A DNA stretch of 64,000 bases, from contig NZ_CP130831.1 in the NCBI RefSeq assembly GCF_030549525.1, positions 2,877,501 to 2,941,500 of the forward strand, written 5' to 3'. Positions 26,944 through 36,179 of this stretch are shown one piece after another (the stretch's first letter is position 1; each line of letters starts with the position of its first letter). The stretch comes from Stenotrophomonas sp. 704A1. Lineage in GTDB: Bacteria > Pseudomonadota > Gammaproteobacteria > Xanthomonadales > Xanthomonadaceae. A program made the translations under genes and the position numbers. The notes beneath the pieces were generated by a model. That model was not told the origin of the DNA. It saw only the letters and a program-made list of their open reading frames with translations, and did not search any database.

Positions 26944-27672
26944 CTATCGACCACCTGGCGCGAAGCGCGCCACCAGGTCCCACGCATCGCCCAGGAACAT
27001 CTGCCGCACGCGGGTAATCGGCTGGTCACCCCGCCAGGTGAGGCGCTCGATGACCAGACACGCGGTGCCCGGCTTCACCTCCAGCAGCCTGGCGGTGGCG
27101 GTGTCGGCGCCCCAGGCGCTGATGCGGTGCTGGGCGCGCGTCCAGGACACGTTCTGCAGCAGCCAGCTGCCCGGCGCCGTGGTGGTGAAGTCCACCTGCA
27201 GCACGTCCGGCACGCCCACCGGGCTGATCAGCCGATGTTCCAGTGCCAGGGGACGGCCATCGGCCAGATGCAGGCAGCGCATCGCCAGCAGCTGCTCGCT
27301 GCCGGCCAGCTCCACTTCGCCGGCATTGCCGGCATCGGCCAGGCGCAGTTCGCGCTGCAGCAGGCGGTAGCCATACTGGTGGCCGCGCGAACCCACTTCC
27401 ATCGCGATATCAGGAATCTCCAGCGCGACCTGTTCCAGGTGCGGCGGCTGCCGCGCCACGAACGAACCGGCGCGGCGGCGGCGCTCGATCATGCCGCTCT
27501 CGGCCAGTGCGGTCAGCACCTTGTTCACCGTCATCCGCGAGCAGCCGTACTGCTCCATCAGCTCATGCTCGTACGGGATGCGGAAGCCCGGCGCCCACTC
27601 TCCGCTGAGGATGCGGCTTTCCAGATCGCTGCGGATGCGCTGGTTGAGCGTGGCGGACTTGCTGGCCTTCAC
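26944..27672 (-). CDS. hutC: Histidine utilisation repressor HutC (GntR family)
   Basis: 242 residues. The N-terminal winged helix reads LNQRIRSDLESRILSGEWAP and YEHELMEQYGCSRMTVNKVL, giving the GntR helix-turn-helix; the C-terminal UTRA domain (about 90-235) has the conserved AEVELAGSEQ and ERLTWRGDQPITRVRQ-type segments and binds urocanate in this family. It represses hut genes in the absence of histidine. Downstream of hutF in the same leftward transcript (27-bp gap), so it is autoregulated. Its predicted operator is at 29102-29109. Confidence 0.93.
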   Translation of the reverse strand: MKASKSATLNQRIRSDLESRILSGEWAPGFRIPYEHELMEQYGCSRMTVNKVLTALAESGMIERRRRAGSFVARQPPHLEQVALEIPDIAMEVGSRGHQYGYRLLQRELRLADAGNAGEVELAGSEQLLAMRCLHLADGRPLALEHRLISPVGVPDVLQVDFTTTAPGSWLLQNVSWTRAQHRISAWGADTATARLLEVKPGTACLVIERLTWRGDQPITRVRQMFLGDAWDLVARFAPGGR

Positions 27673-27699
27673 GTAGGGAGTCTCACTGGCGGGAGGTGA

Positions 27700-29070
27700 T
27701 CAGCCCAGCACGCCGCGCAGGGCCGTGGCGAAGGCGCTGGCAATCGCCTCGCGGTGCAGGTGGCGGCCCTCGGCCACGCACTGGCGGCCATGGCGCCAGA
27801 CCGATCGCAGCGCGCCATTACGTGCGGCGAACACCCAGCTGTCAAGCCATGCGTCACCCTGACGCGCCTGCAGGGCCGGGTGCGTGGCATCCAGTTCGAG
27901 CAGATCGGCGCTGGCGCCAGGCTGCAGGCCGGCAACCACGCCCAGCGCCTGCGCACCGCCGTGCAGTGCGCCTTCGAACAGGAACCGAGCGCTGCTGCGG
28001 GTGGCATCCGGGGCCAGCACGTTGCGCCCGCGCAGGGCCAGGCGCTGGCCGTATTCGAGCAGGCGCAGTTCCTCGGCCGCATCGATCAGCACATTGGAAT
28101 CGGACCCGACGCCAAAGCGGCCGCCCTCGCGCGCGAACGCCTGCATCGGGAACAGGCCGTCGCCGAGGTTGGCTTCGGTGATCGGGCACAGGCCGGCCAC
28201 CGCCCGGCTGGCGACGATGGCCGCGCGCTCGTCGTCGGTGATGTGGGTGGCGTGCACCAGGCACCAGCGTGCATCCACCGGCGCGTGCTCGTACAGCCAC
28301 TGCACCGGGCGCTGGCCACTCCAGGCCAGGCAGGCCTCGACCTCGCGCATCTGTTCGGCGATATGGATGTGCACCGGGCCTTCCGTCAGCGGCAGCAGCG
28401 CGCCCAGTTCCTCGCCGGTGACCGCACGCAGGCTGTGCGGTGCCAGGCCGAGCACTGCGTCGGGCAGTGCGGCCAGTGCCGGCTTGGCGGCCTCCAGCAG
28501 CTGCGCGAAGCCCTCCACGTCGTGGATCAGGCGGCGTTGGGCCGGGTTCGGCGGCGCGCCACCGAAATCGGCGTGGGCATAGAACACCGGCAGCAGGGTC
28601 AGGCCGATCCCGGTCTGATCGGCCGCCGCGGCGATGCACGCACTCATTTCGGCGCGGTTGGCATACGGCCGGCCATCGGCAGCGTGGTGCAGGTAGTGGA
28701 ACTCGCCGACGCGGGTGAAGCCGCTTTCCAGCATCTCCATGTACGCCTGGGCGGCAATGGCCTGCACGGCATCCGGGCGCAGATGGGCCAGGAACCGGTA
28801 CATCAGTTCCCGCCAGCTCCAGAAGCTGTCGCCATCGCCACCGCCGATCTCGGTCAGGCCCGCCATGCCGCGCTGGAAGGCGTGGCTGTGCAGGTTGGGC
28901 AGCCCCGGCACCAGCACGCCGACACGGGTATCGCCGCTGTGCGCCTCCTGCCCGGCACTGATGGCCGCAATGCGTCCGTCCCGCACCTGCAGGCGGACAT
29001 CGCGGGCCCAGCCATCGGCAAGCAGGGCGTGGGCGGCATGGAAGCAGTGCGGGGAACGCGAATCGGACAT
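27700..29070 (-). CDS. hutF: Formimidoylglutamate deiminase
   Basis: 456 residues. Amidohydrolase-superfamily protein: metal-binding NLHSHAFQRG (near residue 57), later HIHIAEQMREV (His pair, about 227-237), HATHITDDE (about 268-276) and a GSDSNVLID late Asp segment. It removes ammonia from N-formimidoyl-glutamate to give N-formylglutamate. Together with HutG this defines the five-step hut route of Pseudomonas-type bacteria, in place of formiminoglutamase. Leftward, with hutC; divergent from hutI. Confidence 0.95.
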   Translation of the reverse strand: MSDSRSPHCFHAAHALLADGWARDVRLQVRDGRIAAISAGQEAHSGDTRVGVLVPGLPNLHSHAFQRGMAGLTEIGGGDGDSFWSWRELMYRFLAHLRPDAVQAIAAQAYMEMLESGFTRVGEFHYLHHAADGRPYANRAEMSACIAAAADQTGIGLTLLPVFYAHADFGGAPPNPAQRRLIHDVEGFAQLLEAAKPALAALPDAVLGLAPHSLRAVTGEELGALLPLTEGPVHIHIAEQMREVEACLAWSGQRPVQWLYEHAPVDARWCLVHATHITDDERAAIVASRAVAGLCPITEANLGDGLFPMQAFAREGGRFGVGSDSNVLIDAAEELRLLEYGQRLALRGRNVLAPDATRSSARFLFEGALHGGAQALGVVAGLQPGASADLLELDATHPALQARQGDAWLDSWVFAARNGALRSVWRHGRQCVAEGRHLHREAIASAFATALRGVLG

Positions 29071-29073
29071 GGC

Positions 29074-29109
29074 TGGACAACCCGAAATGGACGCCTATAT
29101 TGTATAGAC
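29074..29109. promoter_or_regulatory. Divergent hut promoter and HutC operator
   Basis: Rightward: TGGACA (29074-29079), 16 bp, TATATT (29096-29101) is a plausible promoter for hutIHGU. Directly against the -10 lies GTATAGAC (29102-29109), a perfect match to GTnTAnAC, the published operator consensus of HutC-subfamily GntR regulators. Repressor there would block RNA polymerase. The 67-bp gap to hutF suits divergent control. Confidence 0.6.
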
Positions 29110-29137
29110 ATATAAGCACAGCCGCGTTGTGGATGCC

Positions 29138-30361
29138 ATGCACGTCGATACCCTCTGGTCCAACGTCCACCTGATGACCCTCGATGGCGAGGGGCTGGGT
29201 GTCCTGCGCGATGCGGTGCTGGCCTGCGCCGACGGCCGCATCGTCCACATCGGCCCGGCCGGCAGCGAGGCCCCGCTGCAGCCGACCACCCGTATCGACG
29301 GCGAAGGCCGCTGGATCTCACCCGGCCTGATCGACTGCCACACCCACCTGGTCTACGCCGGCAACCGCGCCAACGAATTCGAACAGCGCCTGCAGGGCGT
29401 CAGCTATGCCGACATCGCCCGCGCCGGTGGTGGCATCGTCTCCACCGTGCGCGCCACCCGTGCCGCCAGCGCTGAACAGCTGGCCCGCGAGAGCCGGCCG
29501 CGCCTGCTGGCGATGCGCGCCGAAGGCGTGACCACGATCGAGATCAAATCCGGCTATGGGCTGACCCTGGACGACGAGCGCAAGCAGCTGCAGGTTGCGC
29601 GTGCGCTGGGTGCGGAATGCCAGGTGAGCGTCGTGCCGACCTTCCTCGGCGCGCATGCCGTACCGCCCGGCCGCGAGGCGCAGGAATACATCGATGAGGT
29701 CTGTGCGCTGATGATTCCGGCCATTGCCGCCGAGGGCCTGGCCGAAGCGGTGGACATCTTCTGCGAGAACATCGCGTTCTCGCCCGCGCAGGCGCGCCAG
29801 GTCTTCGAAGCGGCGCGCGCGAACGGGTTGGCGGTGAAGATCCATGCCGAGCAGTTGAGCAACCAGCATGGCGCTGAACTGGCGGCCGGCTTCGGGGCGC
29901 TGTCGGCCGACCACATCGAACACCTCGACGATGCCGGTATCGCCGCGATGGCGGCGGCCGGCACGGTTGCCGTGCTGCTGCCGGGCGCGTTCTATTTCAC
30001 CCGCGATACCACCCTGCCCCCGATCGCCGCGCTGCGTGCGGCCGGCGTGCCGCTGGCCCTGGCCACCGACAGCAACCCCGGTACCTCGCCGCTGACCAGC
30101 CCGCTGCTGGCGATGAACATGGGCGCCACCCTGTTCCGCCTGACCGTGGACGAATGCATCGCCGGCTTCACCCGGGAAGCGGCACGCGCACTGGGCCACG
30201 CCGATCGCATCGGCCGCCTGGCCGTGGGCATGGACTGCGACCTGGCGATCTGGGACATCGACGCGCCCGCCGACCTGGTCTATCGCATGGGATTCAACCC
30301 GCTGCACGCGCGCGTGGTGCGCGGGCAGCCCGACCTGCCTGCCTCCTGGAGCAACACATGA
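29138..30361 (+). CDS. hutI: Imidazolonepropionase
   Basis: 407 residues from ATG 29138 (a GTG three codons earlier is possible; neither has a strong ribosome site). Amidohydrolase fold with the metal-binding [20 protein letters not shown] near residue 66, the [16 protein letters not shown] helix (about 237-252), DHIEHLDD and the C-terminal [14 protein letters not shown] with its metal Asp. It hydrolyses 4-imidazolone-5-propionate to N-formimidoyl-glutamate, the third hut step. Its TGA overlaps the hutH ATG (ATGA), so the pair is coupled. Confidence 0.96.
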   Translation: MHVDTLWSNVHLMTLDGEGLGVLRDAVLACADGRIVHIGPAGSEAPLQPTTRIDGEGRWISPGLIDCHTHLVYAGNRANEFEQRLQGVSYADIARAGGGIVSTVRATRAASAEQLARESRPRLLAMRAEGVTTIEIKSGYGLTLDDERKQLQVARALGAECQVSVVPTFLGAHAVPPGREAQEYIDEVCALMIPAIAAEGLAEAVDIFCENIAFSPAQARQVFEAARANGLAVKIHAEQLSNQHGAELAAGFGALSADHIEHLDDAGIAAMAAAGTVAVLLPGAFYFTRDTTLPPIAALRAAGVPLALATDSNPGTSPLTSPLLAMNMGATLFRLTVDECIAGFTREAARALGHADRIGRLAVGMDCDLAIWDIDAPADLVYRMGFNPLHARVVRGQPDLPASWSNT

Positions 30362-31899
30362 GCAACACCCTGGTTCTTCGCCCCGGCCATGTCACCCTCG
30401 CCCAGTGGCGGCAGGCCTATCGCGGTGCGCCGCTCGCGCTGGATCCGGCCGCGCTGCCGGCCGTGCGCGCCAGCGCTGCCACCGTGGCTGCCATCGTCGC
30501 CAAGGGCGCACCGGTGTACGGCATCAATACCGGCTTCGGCAAGCTGGCCAGCGTGCGCATCGAACGCGAAGACCTGGCCACGCTGCAGCGGAACATCGTG
30601 CTGTCGCATGCCGCAGGTGTCGGTGAACCGATGCCGGCCAGCGTGGTGCGGCTGATGATGGCGCTGAAGCTGGTCAGCCTGGCCCAGGGCGCATCGGGCG
30701 TGCGCGAGGAAACCCTTCTGCTGCTGGAAGCCATGCTGATCAAGGGCGTGCTGCCGGTGGTGCCGGCGCAGGGCTCGGTGGGTGCGTCGGGTGACCTGGC
30801 CCCGCTTTCGCATCTGGCCAGCGTGATGCTCGGCGTCGGCGAAGCCTTCATCGGTGACGAACGCCTGCCGGCGACCGACGCACTGGCACGTGCCGGCCTG
30901 CAGCCGATCGAGCTGGGCGCGAAGGAAGGCCTGGCGCTGCTCAACGGCACCCAGTTCTCCACCGCGTATGCGCTGGCCGGCCTGTTCGAGATCGAGACCG
31001 TGTTCCAGGCCGCGCTGGTCACCGGCGCGCTGTCGGTGGAAGCGGCCAAGGGTTCTGACACGCCGTTCGACCCGCGCATCCACGCCCTGCGTGGCCAGCG
31101 CGGCCAGATCGCTACGGCGGCGACGCTGCGTGCATTGATGCAGGGCTCGGACATCCGCGAATCGCACCGCGACAACGACGTGCGCGTGCAGGATCCGTAC
31201 TGCCTGCGCTGCCAGCCGCAGGTGATGGGCGCAGCGCTGGACATCCTGCGCCAGGCGGCGACCACGCTGGAAATCGAAGCCAACGGTGTGTCCGACAACC
31301 CGCTGGTGTTCACCGATACCGGCGAAGCGCTGTCCGGCGGCAACTTCCACGCCGAGCCGGTGGCCTTCGCCGCCGACATGCTGGCGATGGCGGTGTGCGA
31401 GATCGGTTCGATCAGCGAGCGCCGCCTGGCCATGCTGGTGGACCCGGCGCTGTCCGGCCTGCCGGCGTTCCTGACCCCGCGCCCCGGCCTGAATTCCGGT
31501 TTCATGATTCCGCAGGTGACCGCCGCCGCGCTGGTGTCTGAAAACAAGCAGCGCGCCTACCCGGCCAGCGTCGACTCCATTCCGACCTCGGCCAACCAGG
31601 AAGACCACGTGTCGATGGCCGCGCACGGCGCACGGCGGCTGATGCAGATGGCCGAGAACGCGGCCAACGTGATCGGCATCGAACTGCTGGCCGCCGCACA
31701 GGGCTGCGACTTCCATGCGCCGCTGCGCTCCAGCGCCGCGCTGGAAAGCGTGCGCGCCACCCTGCGTGCACAGGTACCGACGCTGGAAGAAGACCGCTAC
31801 TTCCACCCGGACATGGTGACCGCCACCGACCTGGTACGCAGCGGCGCGCTGGCACAGGGCCTGGGCGATCTGTTGCCGACCGTGGAACCGCAGGCATGA
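30358..31899 (+). CDS. hutH: Histidine ammonia-lyase
   Basis: 513 residues. The MIO prosthetic group forms from the Ala-Ser-Gly triad in [14 protein letters not shown] (about residues 140-153). Other family segments are [16 protein letters not shown] near 52, a [12 protein letters not shown] stretch and [20 protein letters not shown]. The enzyme deaminates histidine to urocanate, first step of the pathway; homotetramer in the cytosol. It starts within the hutI stop and ends in ATGA with hutG, so three genes are tightly coupled. Confidence 0.98.
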   Translation: MSNTLVLRPGHVTLAQWRQAYRGAPLALDPAALPAVRASAATVAAIVAKGAPVYGINTGFGKLASVRIEREDLATLQRNIVLSHAAGVGEPMPASVVRLMMALKLVSLAQGASGVREETLLLLEAMLIKGVLPVVPAQGSVGASGDLAPLSHLASVMLGVGEAFIGDERLPATDALARAGLQPIELGAKEGLALLNGTQFSTAYALAGLFEIETVFQAALVTGALSVEAAKGSDTPFDPRIHALRGQRGQIATAATLRALMQGSDIRESHRDNDVRVQDPYCLRCQPQVMGAALDILRQAATTLEIEANGVSDNPLVFTDTGEALSGGNFHAEPVAFAADMLAMAVCEIGSISERRLAMLVDPALSGLPAFLTPRPGLNSGFMIPQVTAAALVSENKQRAYPASVDSIPTSANQEDHVSMAAHGARRLMQMAENAANVIGIELLAAAQGCDFHAPLRSSAALESVRATLRAQVPTLEEDRYFHPDMVTATDLVRSGALAQGLGDLLPTVEPQA

Positions 31900-32750
31900 G
31901 CCCCCGTCCCGAATGGCTGACCGTGCACGAGGGCGATGCCCCGCTGATCGTCAGCTTCCCGCACACCGGCAGCGAGCTGCCGCACGACCTGATCGGCGAT
32001 TACCACTCGCCGTGGCTGGCGCGCCGCGATGCCGACTGGTGGGTGCATGAGCTGTACGACTTCGTGCGTGGCATGGGCGCGACCACGGTGCGCTCGGCGA
32101 TCTCGCGCTCGGTGATCGACCTCAACCGCGACCCCAGTGGCGTCTCGCTGTACCCGGGCCAGAACACCACCGGCCTGTGCCCGCTGACCACCTTCGACAA
32201 CCAGCCGCTGTACCACCCCGGCCGCGAACCGGATGAGGCGGAGATCGCGCGTCGCCGCGACACCTATTTCGCGCCGTACCACGATGCGCTCGCAGCCCAG
32301 ATCACCCGCCTGCGTGCACGCCACGGCACCGTGGTGGTCTACGACGCGCACTCGATCCGCTCGCACATTCCGCACCTGTTCGACGGCGAGCTGCCGCAGT
32401 TCAACCTGGGCACCGCCGGTCCGTCCGGCGCGCCGGACACCTCCTGCGACAACGCCCTGAGCGACGTGGTGGAGAATCTGCTGGCGCTCAGCGGCATGAG
32501 CCAGGTGCGCAACGGCCGCTTCAAGGGCGGCTGGATCACCCGCCACTACAGCAACATCGCCGGCGGCGTGCACACGCTGCAGATGGAACTGGCCTGCCGT
32601 GGCTACATGCATGAGCCGCTGCCGGACCAGGTGGACGAACACAGCTGGCCCACCCCGCTCGACCCCGACCACGCCGCACCGCTGCGCCACACCCTGGCGC
32701 AGGTGCTCAACGCCTGCCTTGAATTCGCTACGAACCGGAGCGCCGCATGA
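31896..32750 (+). CDS. hutG: N-formylglutamate deformylase
   Basis: 284 residues. The family signature [14 protein letters not shown] sits near residue 15, with [13 protein letters not shown], then a [11 protein letters not shown] metal-site segment (about 149-159) and [17 protein letters not shown]-formylglutamate amidohydrolases are zinc enzymes giving glutamate and formate, the last hut step here. Overlaps hutH and hutU by ATGA at both ends. Confidence 0.95.
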   Translation: MSPRPEWLTVHEGDAPLIVSFPHTGSELPHDLIGDYHSPWLARRDADWWVHELYDFVRGMGATTVRSAISRSVIDLNRDPSGVSLYPGQNTTGLCPLTTFDNQPLYHPGREPDEAEIARRRDTYFAPYHDALAAQITRLRARHGTVVVYDAHSIRSHIPHLFDGELPQFNLGTAGPSGAPDTSCDNALSDVVENLLALSGMSQVRNGRFKGGWITRHYSNIAGGVHTLQMELACRGYMHEPLPDQVDEHSWPTPLDPDHAAPLRHTLAQVLNACLEFATNRSAA

Positions 32751-34414
32751 CCCGCAACGACCCGTCCCGCACCCTCGCCGCGCCCACCGGCACCACGCTG
32801 AACGCCAAGAGCTGGCTGACCGAAGCGCCGCTGCGCATGCTGATGAACAACCTGCACCCGGACGTGGCCGAGCGGCCGCAGGAACTGGTGGTGTACGGCG
32901 GCATCGGCCGCGCCGCGCGCGACTGGGAGAGCTTCGACGCCATCGTCGAAACGCTCAAGCGCCTGGACGATGACCAGACCCTGCTGGTGCAGTCCGGCAA
33001 GCCGGTGGGCGTGTTCCGCACCCATGCCGATGCGCCGCGCGTGCTGATCGCCAATTCCAACCTGGTGCCGCGCTGGGCCAACTGGGACCACTTCAACGAA
33101 TTGGACAAGAAGGGCCTGGCCATGTACGGCCAGATGACCGCCGGCAGCTGGATCTACATCGGCGCGCAGGGCATCGTGCAGGGCACCTACGAGACCTTCG
33201 TGGAGATGGGTCGCCAGCACTTCGGTGGTGACCTGACCGGGAAGTGGCTGTTCACCGGCGGCCTCGGCGGCATGGGCGGCGCGCAGCCGCTGGCCGCCGT
33301 GATGGCCGGCGCCTCCTGCCTGGCCGTCGAGTGCCGCAGGAGCAGCATCGACATGCGCCTGCGCACCGGCTACCTGGATACCTGGACCGACAACCTGGAC
33401 GAAGCGCTGCGCCTGATCGACGAATCGTGCAAGGCGGGTACGCCGAAGTCGGTGGGCCTGCTCGGCAATGTGGCCGACGTGCTCGCCGAACTGCTCAAGC
33501 GCGGCGTGAAGCCGGACCTGCTGACCGACCAGACCTCCGCGCACGACCCGGTGAACGGCTACCTGCCGCAGGGCTGGACCGTCGAACAGTGGGATGAGAA
33601 GCGCGTGAGTGCGCCGAAGGACGTGGAGAAGGCCGCGCGCGCGTCGATGGCCAACCACATCCGCGCCATGCTCGGCTTCCACGCGCTGGGCGTGCCGACC
33701 GTGGACTACGGCAACAACCTGCGGCAGATGGCGCTGGAGGAAGGCGTGGCCAACGCCTTCGACTTCCCCGGCTTCGTGCCTGCATACATCCGCCCGCTGT
33801 TCTGCCGCGGCATCGGCCCGTTCCGCTGGGCCGCACTGAGCGGCGATCCGGAAGACATCGCCAGGACCGATGCCAAGGTGAAGGAGCTGATTCCGGACAA
33901 CCCGCACCTGCACCGCTGGCTGGACATGGCCGCCGAGAAGATCAAGTTCCAGGGCCTGCCGGCGCGTATCTGCTGGGTGGGTCTGGGCGACCGCGATCGC
34001 CTCGGCCTGGCCTTCAACGAGATGGTCGCCAACGGCGAACTGAAGGCGCCGGTGGTGATCGGCCGCGACCACCTGGACAGCGGCAGCGTCGCTTCGCCGA
34101 ACCGCGAGACCGAAGCGATGGCCGACGGCTCCGATGCGGTCTCTGACTGGCCGCTGCTGAACGCCCTGCTCAACACCGCCAGCGGTGCCACCTGGGTGTC
34201 GCTGCACCACGGCGGCGGCGTCGGCATGGGCTTCTCGCAGCACGCCGGCATGGTGATTGTCTGCGACGGCACCGAAGCCGCAGCCAAGCGCATCGGCCGC
34301 GTGCTGTGGAACGACCCGGCCACCGGCGTGATGCGCCATGCCGATGCCGGGTATGAGATCGCGGTGGAGTGCGCGAAGGAGAAGGGGCTGGATCTGCCGG
34401 GGATTCTCGGCTGA
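32747..34414 (+). CDS. hutU: Urocanate hydratase
   Basis: 555 residues, normal urocanase length. NAD-binding central region has [19 protein letters not shown] (about 167-185) and a C-terminal YCG-equivalent region; active-site segments include [20 protein letters not shown] (about 409-428) and [17 protein letters not shown] (about 484-500). It converts urocanate to imidazolonepropionate. It is the last gene of hutIHGU even though it acts second. Large antisense reading frames over it are not genes. A REP pair follows directly. Confidence 0.98.
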   Translation: MTRNDPSRTLAAPTGTTLNAKSWLTEAPLRMLMNNLHPDVAERPQELVVYGGIGRAARDWESFDAIVETLKRLDDDQTLLVQSGKPVGVFRTHADAPRVLIANSNLVPRWANWDHFNELDKKGLAMYGQMTAGSWIYIGAQGIVQGTYETFVEMGRQHFGGDLTGKWLFTGGLGGMGGAQPLAAVMAGASCLAVECRRSSIDMRLRTGYLDTWTDNLDEALRLIDESCKAGTPKSVGLLGNVADVLAELLKRGVKPDLLTDQTSAHDPVNGYLPQGWTVEQWDEKRVSAPKDVEKAARASMANHIRAMLGFHALGVPTVDYGNNLRQMALEEGVANAFDFPGFVPAYIRPLFCRGIGPFRWAALSGDPEDIARTDAKVKELIPDNPHLHRWLDMAAEKIKFQGLPARICWVGLGDRDRLGLAFNEMVANGELKAPVVIGRDHLDSGSVASPNRETEAMADGSDAVSDWPLLNALLNTASGATWVSLHHGGGVGMGFSQHAGMVIVCDGTEAAAKRIGRVLWNDPATGVMRHADAGYEIAVECAKEKGLDLPGILG

Positions 34415-34434
34415 TCCAACCACCGGGATGATTG

Positions 34435-34493
34435 CCGCCGGGCACGGCCCGGCGCTACGGGAAACTCCTGTAGAGCCGAGCCATGCTCGGCTC
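34435..34493. repeat. Two SMAG/REP elements after hutU
   Basis: CCGCCGGGCACGGCCCGGCGCTAC (34435-34458) and GTAGAGCCGAGCCATGCTCGGCTC (34470-34493) face each other by their GTAG ends, with an 11-bp spacer. The second belongs to a different sequence subtype from the first. Confidence 0.85.
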
Positions 34494-34555
34494 ACTGCTT
34501 GACCCCGTCTCTCAGCGTGACCACCATGCGCCATCGCCGCTGATGGACTACCGCG

Positions 34556-35992
34556 ATGTACCGCACGCTCGCTGCTGCATTGCTCTGCACGCTGTTTGCG
34601 ATCCCACCCGCCTCGGCGCGTGACGAGCCCACCGATCTCTCTGCTCAGCTCGACAACCAGCTGCAGACCAACCGCGAGCGCTACGGCATCGCCGGCCAGG
34701 CCGTGCTGGTCGCCCACAACGGCCAGGTGCTGTACCAGGGCGCCAGCGGTGAGCGCGACCCGGCTGCCCATGCAACCGCCACCGTCGATGCCATCTTCCC
34801 TGCGCAGTCGATGGCCAAGCTGTTGACCAGTACGCTGGTGATGCAGCTGGTGGATCAGGGCAAGGTGGATCTGGACGCGCCCGCCAGCCGCTACGTCCCG
34901 GACCTGCCCGCCGCCTGGCAGGCGATCCACGTGCGCGATTTCCTCAACCACAGCTCCGGCATCGGCGAGTATTACGACCGCGTCGACAACCGCTGGGTGA
35001 GCAAGGGCTACACCGGGGTGGCGCCCGGCCTTGCCGCTGCACTGAAGGTCGCTGCTGCAGCGCCGATGCAGTTCACCACCGGCAGCCGCGTGCAGTACAC
35101 CCAGGCCAACTACCTGGTGCTGACCGCCTTGCTGGAAGCGCATTACCGCACGCCCTACCCGGCCATCGCGCGCGAACGCATCCTGCAACCGCTGAAGATG
35201 ACCAGCACTTCATGGGGCGCAGCCAGCGTGCCGTCGCAGCGCGCGGCGGTGCCGTACATCGGCAAGGACGGCCAGCTGCAGCCAGCGAACGAAGACCCCT
35301 GGCCGAACTATGGCTGGGGCCACGCCGACCTGCAGACCACCGTGGGCGACATGAACCGATTCCTGCAGGCGCTGGCGACCGGCAAGCTGGTGCGCACGGC
35401 GACCCTGGAAAAACTCTGGCAGCCGCAGAAACTGAGCGGTGGCGGCAGCAATTTCTTCTCCACCGGCTGGGACACCACCCGCAGCGACGGCTACACCCAG
35501 GTCGGCCATGATGGCGGCACCCGCGTGCGGGCACGGCTGGCGTACAAGGACACGCTGGCCAGCGGCTACTGGGTGTTCGTGTACCTGACCAACGGCAGCG
35601 CCCGCAACGTGTGGTCTAGCACATTGGTGGAAAGCACGATGGCGGTGGCCGCGCCTGGGGAGTTTCCGCGTGCGGTGCTGTCCGAGCGGCTGATCGCGTA
35701 TGCGCTGGATGATGATGCAGGCGCTGCGCAGGCGATGCGGGCCTGGCTGCGCGACGACACCCGGATTACGGGCAACGAACGAGAGCGCGCGATCAATGCC
35801 AGCGGCTATGCCATCCGCGAGAGCCTGGGGGCGCGCAAGGCGCTGAAGGTGTTCACCCTCAATACCGAGCTGTATCCCGAGTCGGCAAATACCTGGGACA
35901 GCCTGGCCGAGTGCCATGCGGCGCTGGGTGAGAAGGAAACGGCTGATCGGCTGTACGCGAAGGCCAAGGCGCTGGCGAAACCGGTGCTGTAG
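34556..35992 (+). CDS. Exported serine hydrolase (class C beta-lactamase-like) with TPR-like tail
   Basis: 478 residues. Signal peptide about 1-20 (AAALLCTLFAIPPASA). The beta-lactamase/transpeptidase fold has the catalytic SMAK tetrad (Ser near residue 84, Lys two residues later), YTQAN (YxN motif, about 181) and HDGG as the third motif in place of KTG. The C-terminal ~100 residues look like tetratricopeptide helices (LNTELYPESANTWDSLAE, AALGEKETADRLYAKAKAL). Such proteins act as D-aminopeptidases, esterases or peptidoglycan-trimming enzymes; true beta-lactamase activity is unlikely with this motif. Its TAG stop is part of a REP element. Confidence 0.85.
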   Translation: MYRTLAAALLCTLFAIPPASARDEPTDLSAQLDNQLQTNRERYGIAGQAVLVAHNGQVLYQGASGERDPAAHATATVDAIFPAQSMAKLLTSTLVMQLVDQGKVDLDAPASRYVPDLPAAWQAIHVRDFLNHSSGIGEYYDRVDNRWVSKGYTGVAPGLAAALKVAAAAPMQFTTGSRVQYTQANYLVLTALLEAHYRTPYPAIARERILQPLKMTSTSWGAASVPSQRAAVPYIGKDGQLQPANEDPWPNYGWGHADLQTTVGDMNRFLQALATGKLVRTATLEKLWQPQKLSGGGSNFFSTGWDTTRSDGYTQVGHDGGTRVRARLAYKDTLASGYWVFVYLTNGSARNVWSSTLVESTMAVAAPGEFPRAVLSERLIAYALDDDAGAAQAMRAWLRDDTRITGNERERAINASGYAIRESLGARKALKVFTLNTELYPESANTWDSLAECHAALGEKETADRLYAKAKALAKPVL

Positions 35993-36085
35993 AGTCGAGC
36001 CATGCTCGGCTCCGGCACAGAAAAGCAGTCGAGCACGGCTCGACTCTACAAATGCGAAAGAGCAGTCGAGCAAGCTCGACTCTAC
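35989..36085. repeat. Three consecutive SMAG elements
   Basis: GTAGAGTCGAGCCATGCTCGGCTC at 35989-36012 is followed by two inverted copies ending CGACTCTAC (at 36049 and 36085). The first unit supplies the TAG stop codon of the preceding gene (35990-35992). Together they can fold into long stem-loops between the hydrolase and the receptor gene. Confidence 0.88.
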
Positions 36086-36179
36086 AAGAGCGCGGGCGGC
36101 CCATACGCGGGCGGTGGGTGACGTAGCGCACACGACCTGTTAACTTGCGCGCCACTTTAATGGTTTACAGCAGTCCCGC

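Noticed and set aside
32603..35188. 861-codon leftward open frame
   Set aside because: Antisense to hutG end, hutU and the serine hydrolase; its translation is low-complexity and histidine/glycine-rich, typical of shadow frames.
34556..35992. Serine hydrolase as an antibiotic-resistance beta-lactamase
   Set aside because: It lacks the KTG motif of true beta-lactamases (HDGG instead), and its domain layout is that of esterase or peptidase relatives.
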